Assembly: GCF_004137355.1 (NCBI RefSeq)
Contig: NZ_SDVB01000106.1
Span: forward strand, 100,220 to 164,219
Source of the DNA: Ciceribacter ferrooxidans
GTDB lineage: Bacteria > Pseudomonadota > Alphaproteobacteria > Rhizobiales > Rhizobiaceae
Length of the DNA stretch: 64,000 nucleotides
Reading direction: 5' to 3'
Part shown: positions 62,620 to 64,000 of the stretch, in pieces
Position numbering within the stretch: position 1 is the first letter of the stretch
Layout of the letters: the number at the start of each line of letters is the position of its first letter
The notes under the pieces: model-generated
The model's input: the letters and a program-made list of their open reading frames with translations, nothing else
The model's database searches: none
What the model was told of the DNA's origin: nothing
Program-made: the position numbers and the translations under genes

Positions 62620-63690
62620 TTAATGAAAGTAGGCTTTGCCGCGAAGATTGGCATGCTCGCCGACGGCGGCAGGTTCGGCGGAATGTCGTGGCGCCTTGTA
62701 GGTGCTGATGAGCGCGGTGACCCGCGCCAGCTTCCACTCGGCGTACTCGTAGTCCTCTGCCGGAAGAGCCGCGAGCGCCGGGCGTTCCATGGTCTCGAAC
62801 ATCTCCTGGCGGGTTTGGCCCAACCGCTTCATGACGTGTGTGTTGATCCGCTCGACGGCATCCCGGATGGCAGCGTTAGCTTCCTCCAGTGAGAAGAAGG
62901 TCTGGTTGCGCAGTCGGCCGAGGATGCAGCTCTGGGCGAAACGTACGCCGGCCTCGACTTTTGGCTTGTCTTTCGGCCGCTTCGGTCGCGCCGGAAGCAC
63001 GCCGACGCCGTAATGGGCAGCCATCCTGCCGAAGCTGCGGTTGATCTCTGGATCGTAGAAGCTCGCCTTGTTGACGCCGGACTTCAGATTATCCGGAACG
63101 ATAAGGCGCGGCACGCCGCCGAAGAAGGCGAACATGCGCACGTGCGAGCCGATCCAATCCGGTAGGGTCTGGGTCCAGGTGGCTTCGGCAAAGGCATAGC
63201 TCGATGCGCCGAGCACGCCGACAAAGATCTCCGCCTCGCGGATCTCGCCGGTCTTGCGATCGACGATCGGCAGCTTCTTTCCGGAATAGTCGACGAACAC
63301 CTTGTCGCCAGCAATATGGAACTGCCGCATCGTTGGCGTCAGACGCCGCTCAAAGCCGCGGAACAGGTCGCAGAACCGGCTGAACCCGTAGCCATCAGGA
63401 TAGACGGCCCGATATTCCTCCCACAGGATCGTCAGGGTCACGCCGGGCTTCTTCAGCTCAACCGCAATGACGCTCCAATCCGGCTCTGGTAGTCGCCGCA
63501 CCCCTTGTTTGGTGCCTTGTCTGGCGAAAAGTTTGCCTTCCAGGACGTCGTCAGTCAGATCGGCAGGCAAAGGCCAGGACAGCCCTGCCGCCGCAGCTCG
63601 CCCAATCCCGTCCTGCACCGTGCTGCGGGCAATCCCGAGCAGATCGGCAATATCGCGAACGCTCACGCCGTCTGATCGCAGTCGAAGCAA
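62620..63690 (-). pseudogene. istA: IS21 transposase IstA, start frameshifted and C-terminal part deleted
   Basis: About 356 residues. The helix-turn-helix (SVRDIADLLGIARSTVQDGI) and the DDE residues are visible: DYSGKK, VPDNLKSGV and EAGVRFAQ. Two defects are seen. First, the natural start ATGAGA near 63708 is out of frame with the body by one extra base (the C after ATGAGA), leaving only a TTG at 63690. Second, the frame jumps from YEYAEWKLARV directly to a short tail ending HANLRGKAYFH, so roughly 150 residues normally between these parts are missing, apparently in frame. The protein is probably inactive. Confidence 0.8.
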
Positions 63691-63807
63691 ATGTCGTAGT
63701 TTGTCTCATGGTCAGCCTTCGTCTCTTCGACATGCCATCTCCTCACGTTCAAAAGGAAATGCATGCCAAGGTTGCTGACCCAGGGGCACTGCTTACGTTG
63801 AAAAACT

Positions 63808-63896
63808 GTCCGGTATCAAATCGGAAGCGCGTCCGGTTAATTCTCGGAATCGTGTCCGGTTCTTGATCGGAACGCCGTCCGGTAAATCATCGGAAT
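63808..63896 (-). repeat. Right-end repeats of the IS21 element (four copies)
   Basis: Copies at 63808-63827, 63831-63850, 63854-63873 and 63877-63896, exactly 23 bases apart, are inverted relative to the left-end set. An example is GTCCGGTTAATTCTCGGAAT. Confidence 0.88.
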
Positions 63897-63901
63897 CTAC
63901 A

Positions 63902-64000
63902 GGCCGCCCGCGCGGCTTTTGTGGTGGGGCGAACGCCGGGGGAGTGATGAGGGCTTTGGAGCGAACATGCTCCGGCATGAGTTCGGCATGCTGCCTCAAC
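63902..64000 (-). other. Continuation of the interrupted element at the window edge
   Basis: After the target duplication an open minus-strand frame (RQHAELMPEHVRSKALITPP, then a Pro/Lys/Arg-rich end) runs to the window edge. It may be the 3' end of a gene of the element whose tip is at 61601. I cannot assign a family from so little sequence. Confidence 0.35.

Larger units (their letters stand above)
61702..63901 (-). mobile_element. IS21-family insertion sequence with 7-bp target duplication
   Basis: The ends are TGTGTATTCC at 61702 and, on the other strand, TGTAGATTCC at 63901. The flanks carry an identical 7-bp duplication GGCCGCC (61695-61701 and 63902-63908). The 2200-bp interval carries istA (damaged) and istB on the minus strand and four terminal repeats at each end. 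The size is shorter than the usual 2.4-2.6 kb, in line with a deletion in istA. Confidence 0.92.

Noticed and set aside
1-64000. CRISPR arrays, rRNA, tRNA genes, prophage or conjugation modules
   Set aside because: No regularly spaced direct repeats other than the IS21 terminal repeats, no cloverleaf-like or rRNA-like stretch, and no structural phage or tra/vir genes were recognised by reading.

Overview
The window looks like accessory DNA of a Rhizobiales alphaproteobacterium (Sinorhizobium/Ensifer, Rhizobium or Ochrobactrum-like), probably a megaplasmid or plastic chromosomal region. The evidence is high GC with strong G/C third-position bias, many solute-uptake operons (two dipeptide-type ABC systems, one TRAP system, one orphan branched-chain binding protein), many LysR/GntR/TetR regulators, and several IS elements and IS relics. 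No rRNA, tRNA, CRISPR array or phage module was seen. The taxonomic call is an inference from gene content and gene style.

Layout. 1-6 kb: a complex-I-like/hydrogenase-4-like membrane operon, hyfB(partial)-C-E-F-G-I. Its large subunit has Ser in place of both N-terminal Ni-binding Cys, so it is probably an Ehr-type complex and not a hydrogenase. 6-12.5 kb: small accessory genes, namely an AAA/DUF4143 ATPase, LysR/cupin, a four-helix haem-copper-oxidase-like membrane protein, a fascin-like beta-trefoil protein with a hydrophobic core, and a hipBA pair with three regularly spaced operator-like palindromes. 12.8-20.1 kb: an oxoproline/oxoprolinase operon (NRAMP-like transporter, pxpA, DUF1445 protein, fused pxpB-pxpC, biotin carboxylase-BCCP) with a divergent GntR regulator. 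20.1-24.2 kb: a remnant of a polysaccharide-export locus. Its wza-like gene is followed by a gene cut off by an IS5-family element, and a frameshifted IS481-family element lies beyond.

24.2-36 kb: a D-amino-acid/cell-wall peptide module. LysR is divergent from a lysA-type decarboxylase, followed by a complete dipeptide ABC transporter, an L,D-transpeptidase-like protein and a D-aminopeptidase of the Ochrobactrum DAP type. A secreted YbaY/MliC/META protein lies convergent to it. The genes fit uptake and degradation of D-residue-containing peptides.

36-57 kb: a large catabolic region. A roughly 12.8-kb minus-strand unit runs dctP-dctQ-dctM (TRAP), MaoC-like hydratase, DJ-1/PfpI protein, N,N-dimethylformamidase-like large subunit, a second dipeptide ABC system, and an M20 amidohydrolase. 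Next to it are a TetR regulator, two acyl-CoA ligases, a gamma-glutamyltransferase-like enzyme, a second M20 amidohydrolase and an alpha/beta hydrolase. The same dyad (TTNAC-N6-GTNAA) lies upstream of the TRAP operon, between tetR and the first ligase, and between the hydrolase and the second ligase. This suggests one TetR regulon that takes up an amide or conjugate, hydrolyses it and activates the released acid to a CoA thioester. I regard this as the most promising undescribed system in the window.

57-64 kb: an orphan LivK-type binding protein, a serine-recombinase relic, a divergent SBF-like transporter/LysR pair, and a nest of mobile elements. A truncated IS630-type transposase is cut by what looks like the end of another element, and that element is interrupted by an IS21-family element with a 7-bp target duplication and eight terminal repeats.
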